DNA of 64,000 nt from Xenorhabdus bovienii SS-2004 (GTDB taxonomy: Bacteria > Pseudomonadota > Gammaproteobacteria > Enterobacterales > Enterobacteriaceae), in assembly GCF_000027225.1 (NCBI RefSeq), contig NC_013892.1, forward strand, positions 2,852,001 through 2,916,000. Direction: 5' to 3'. Positions 63,101-64,000 of the stretch are shown here, one piece after another. Position 1 is the first letter of the stretch; every line of letters begins with the position of its first letter. The notes below the pieces were generated by a model, which had not been told where the DNA came from, ran no database searches, and saw only the letters and a list, made by a program, of their open reading frames with translations. A program made the translations under genes and the position numbers.

Positions 63101-63996
63101 GCATCTTCGAGACGTTTCAGTACCAGCATTCCCACGCCATCGCCAAGCATCATACCGTCAGCACTCTGATCGAAAGGACGGGACAAATTACTTTTTGACA
63201 ATGCCGGTGTTTTACTGAAACACAGGAATGAAAAAATGGAGTTTTCCAAATTGACGCCACCTGTTAACACGGCATCACAACTACCAGAATGCAGTTCACC
63301 GATAGCGGCCTTAATTGCCGCAAGGCTACTGGCACAGGCAGCATCTACCATATAAGACGTGCCACCGAGATCAAAATAACTGGCAATCCGGCCACAAGCG
63401 ACGTTACCCAAAAACCCCGGGAAACTGTCTTCATTCCATTCAAGGTACATGCCATGCATCCGTTCGATGATGTCATTTGCCACTTTTTCTGACAGGCCGG
63501 ATTTGACCATAATTTTACGTAAGTAAGGTGCCTGCTGGCGTGAAGCCAGTGAAAATGACGTGTTGCCATTTCCTGCGCCACCTAAAATGACGCCGATACG
63601 ATCACGGTCTACCCTGCTATTCTCCTGTCCAACCAAGCCCGCATCCAGCATGGCCTGTTTAGCAACATAGAGTGCAAACAACTGCGCCGTACTAATTGAG
63701 TCAATAATCGCGGGTGGAATTTTGAACTCCACCGGATCGAAGTCAATCGGAGGCACAAAGCCAGCACGATGGCCATAGGTTTTATCTGCCACTGCCGGGT
63801 TGGGATCGTAAAAATCCTCTTTTTGCCAATATTCGTCTCCTAACATGGTAGAGACATCAGTCAGCGAGTCCTTTTTGCCGATGATATTTTCCCAGAATTT
63901 ATACAAATCCGGTGCATCCGGGAAATGACTGGCCATACCAACAATCGCTATATCCCCACGAACTTTCCTATCATGCAAAAAATATGTCTCAGACAT
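57172..63996 (-). CDS. fclC: PfaA-like iterative synthase (KS-AT-ACP-KR-DH) for the polyamine chain
   Basis: 2274 residues from ATG 63996. The frame remains open to the window edge upstream, so the true start could lie beyond, but MSETYFLHDRKVRGDIAIVG looks natural. Order: KS (about 10-450; Cys221 in VDAACASSLAAIKAA, His in EAHGTGTASGDD and IGHTRCAAGA); AT (about 590-920; ALFPGQGSQYVNMA, Ser692 in GHSYGEVTALW); Gln/Val/Pro-rich linkers (about 940-1240); one ACP (about 1280-1380; Ser1329 in DLGIDSIKRLEIF); KR (about 1700-2010; VLIVTGGARGITAQ); C-terminal DH-like hot dog (about 2015-2274; YHHVIEGKSVLPM). Known PfaA proteins carry 5-9 ACPs, so a single one is a mark of the zeamine/fabclavine type. 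Confidence 0.9.
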   Translation of the reverse strand: MSETYFLHDRKVRGDIAIVGMASHFPDAPDLYKFWENIIGKKDSLTDVSTMLGDEYWQKEDFYDPNPAVADKTYGHRAGFVPPIDFDPVEFKIPPAIIDSISTAQLFALYVAKQAMLDAGLVGQENSRVDRDRIGVILGGAGNGNTSFSLASRQQAPYLRKIMVKSGLSEKVANDIIERMHGMYLEWNEDSFPGFLGNVACGRIASYFDLGGTSYMVDAACASSLAAIKAAIGELHSGSCDAVLTGGVNLENSIFSFLCFSKTPALSKSNLSRPFDQSADGMMLGDGVGMLVLKRLEDAELDGDRIYAVIKSIEASSDGRAKSIFAPRLEGQAKALRRAYASAGLSPNDIQLVEAHGTGTASGDDTELKSLHTVFGEYQVPAKSVAIGSIKSQIGHTRCAAGAASMMKVALALHHKVLPPTLNVDKPTNLLKAENSPFYVNSEARPWLRSFNSAPRRAALSAFGFGGTNFHVILEEYEKHTHGRYRLNESPWVMLFKGHNPAELLAQCEEALTRFSGNLPDIAIRQHLEQQDIDSLQPQQARVLFVSQSAEQTVELLSIAIKQLQQNSTHGWEHPRGIYYQPQGKMLDGKIVALFPGQGSQYVNMARDIANDYPEMRQSLETLDEVSISELGHELSPVVYPVPTFSDDERQIHQQRLTDTANAQPALGAISAGYFNILKGMGFVPDFVAGHSYGEVTALWAAGVFSDKNFHRVSLARGWAAASASDHRGADTDAGAMLAASLNSAQRAQILERYSGIIIANDNSQQQVVFGGATPLIHQLHDELKKRDVHCRILPVSAAFHTAFIEPAYQPYRERLAGINFQSPQCRLFSSATAEPYGNSPQAIRELLAEQLIKPVQFRQTIEAIYQEGGRLFVEVGPKGVLGKLVADILKDKEHEVISVNPNDKGEDRLQFARAQAKLLAVGVKLREINQHIRPQPMAEDKSKRLTFRMSGGFYLSQKNKARRQRALRDGDSAIVEQFIAESAPVPMAPVMPLHSQKEVNIKEEHSGKEVKPTQEVHPTQEVVVEKVENKVEKIAENKTISAQFIQQNMLTIIQRRESTMEQNNQLSENVDVNMLNGLLQAQQVMSQLHQQFQANQKDYIQLLGMLLDKQYTLLETCKDHQNLPSMLSSLSQSVQLLDKNLELYHSNHEHYFMAQQSLFQSGQVTPMIAPTHRTSSPVVDYSALAKVTTSATIASAPVSTPIPTPIPTTAPAVKVDTAPVQAKPVDPIKEIEPVRSMMPEMPVMPSVVEEAVKPIVNDTPVSQPTPVVIETKAKVLDPKVEKQFQILSQITEEKIVNQLISIVSDRTGYPQDMITPEMDLEADLGIDSIKRLEIFGAMFDAFSANVGLYNEASRNKDLENFEVDSLSNISKMGVFFKQMLDDVMNDLLGNGGDEAVAEQSPPSVETREHENTKSNVVPDSGGATGKLQSLGFFTSTVTSPEADSVKKPLAEPQLIVPSVVQPVLKNEIVLNEEESFAGSPVSRFAVVKQSLPMPDRLQGVFSSPKRWLVVDEGTTTVDDVVNALRQQGQQVAVLMLKQNPAVMESEAALDAALADIEQQHGTIEGVIYLQTPKQSVKALAEVFNEQDYRSVETTFLLAKRLQRSLNHDEQKTGYFMVIMRGDGELLTSGREHLSIVSAGLTGLTKSLNIEWKNVFCRTVDIDARVKDSDAAKMVVEELQDSRTDMGEVGRGVNGERMTLALTEENVLSAAFVNQVNAGDVLIVTGGARGITAQCVIELAKQSQATFILLGRTDITEPLPEWAEGKTTQDERKTAAMAYLKAQGIQLTPVKINGMLSRLTHLDEINGTLQAIRQAGGRVMYLHCDITDLKQVKIALTKAQQQLGQITGLIHGAGNLADKRIEKKTLADLHSVFNAKVKGLENLCRELDFTSLRHIMLFSSVSGFFGNAGQADYSLANETLNKFIYLPFKGKNSQIIRSVNWGPWDGGMVSDVLKRVYDAQNMAIIPLEEGTQRFVREFRDPGSLQITIGGANYKAEKTVKALGIGEQVDRQLSLDKNPFLYHHVIEGKSVLPMTAAIAWMARICEDRFPGYKLETITDFKVLKGIVFDNTLAESYCVAWVPNTFDESGDGRLALDVVITSKRMKHYQATLILSLQSREAQHEVVGIDLNAEVPQTLPFYDGVGGEGILFHGESFHGVQKVVHVDDDNITLKCCVMPVQLEMQGQFSTRLFNLFINDIAFQLPAIWFLQRNEMCLPNAIEKIEQYAELKFGQEFYASIEIKHQMSTEIIIDIIFYDEQGYIYSRFHNAKFTVFVE

Positions 63997-64000
63997 ACAT

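Noticed and set aside
43506..63996. A true omega-3 (EPA/DHA) polyunsaturated fatty-acid synthase.
   Set aside because: There is no PfaB-type acyltransferase gene, only one ACP, and the enoyl reductase is fused to an aminotransferase with a thioester reductase nearby, which point to a polyamine instead.
1..64000. tRNA, rRNA or CRISPR arrays.
   Set aside because: No cloverleaf-like, rRNA or regularly spaced repeat sequence was seen on either strand.

Overview
This window looks like the chromosome of an insect-pathogenic Morganellaceae bacterium, most probably Xenorhabdus (Photorhabdus is the alternative). The evidence is an enterobacterial nuoA-N / lrhA / alaA / yfbR / yfbS / hxpA / yfbV / ackA-pta backbone, AT-rich intergenic DNA, and a gene cluster that matches the polyamine (PUFA-synthase-like) half of the fabclavine (fcl) / zeamine (zmn) pathways. 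These assignments come from reading protein motifs and remembered family sequences; no database search was run.

Layout. (1) 1-5.7 kb is a mobile or prophage scar. It holds a lone lipoprotein, a frameshifted Ref-type phage nuclease, a DUF1367 phage protein, an XRE plus ImmA/IrrE-type metallopeptidase regulator with a 5'-truncated partner gene, an intact ISAs1-family element, and the stump of an IS6-family element. (2) 5.8-20.7 kb (minus strand) is the complete 13-gene complex I operon nuoABCDEFGHIJKLMN with fused nuoCD, preceded by the LysR regulator lrhA (hexA). (3) 23.2-32.5 kb carries alaA, yfbR, yfbS, hxpA (yfbT), yfbV, ackA and pta; yfbU, found here in E. coli, is missing. (4) 32.7-40.3 kb (minus strand) is the arginine succinyltransferase operon astCADBE with an amino-acid permease of the APC/AAT type as an extra last gene. 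(5) 41.5-43.4 kb holds an ABC-F ATPase gene preceded by a 27-codon leader ORF with a near-perfect Shine-Dalgarno and an overlapping terminator-like hairpin, a layout typical of ribosome-mediated attenuation. (6) 43.5-64 kb (minus strand) is the fcl-like cluster: a PfaA-like synthase (KS-AT-ACP-KR-DH), a PfaC-like protein (KS-CLF-DH-DH), a PfaD-like enoyl reductase fused to a class III aminotransferase, an SDR, a thioester reductase, a carbon-nitrogen hydrolase and an ABC-2 type exporter pair.

The most interesting point is what region 6 lacks. Between the hydrolase and the exporter, where fabclavine clusters carry large NRPS and PKS genes, there is only a 249-codon piece of an adenylation domain with a ruined ATP-binding A3 motif, plus a short membrane-helix ORF. 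The cluster therefore appears reduced to a polyamine-only pathway: the iterative synthase and aminotransferase would build an amino-substituted chain and the thioester reductase would release it, with no peptide to couple to inside this locus. The upstream end of the cluster lies outside the window.
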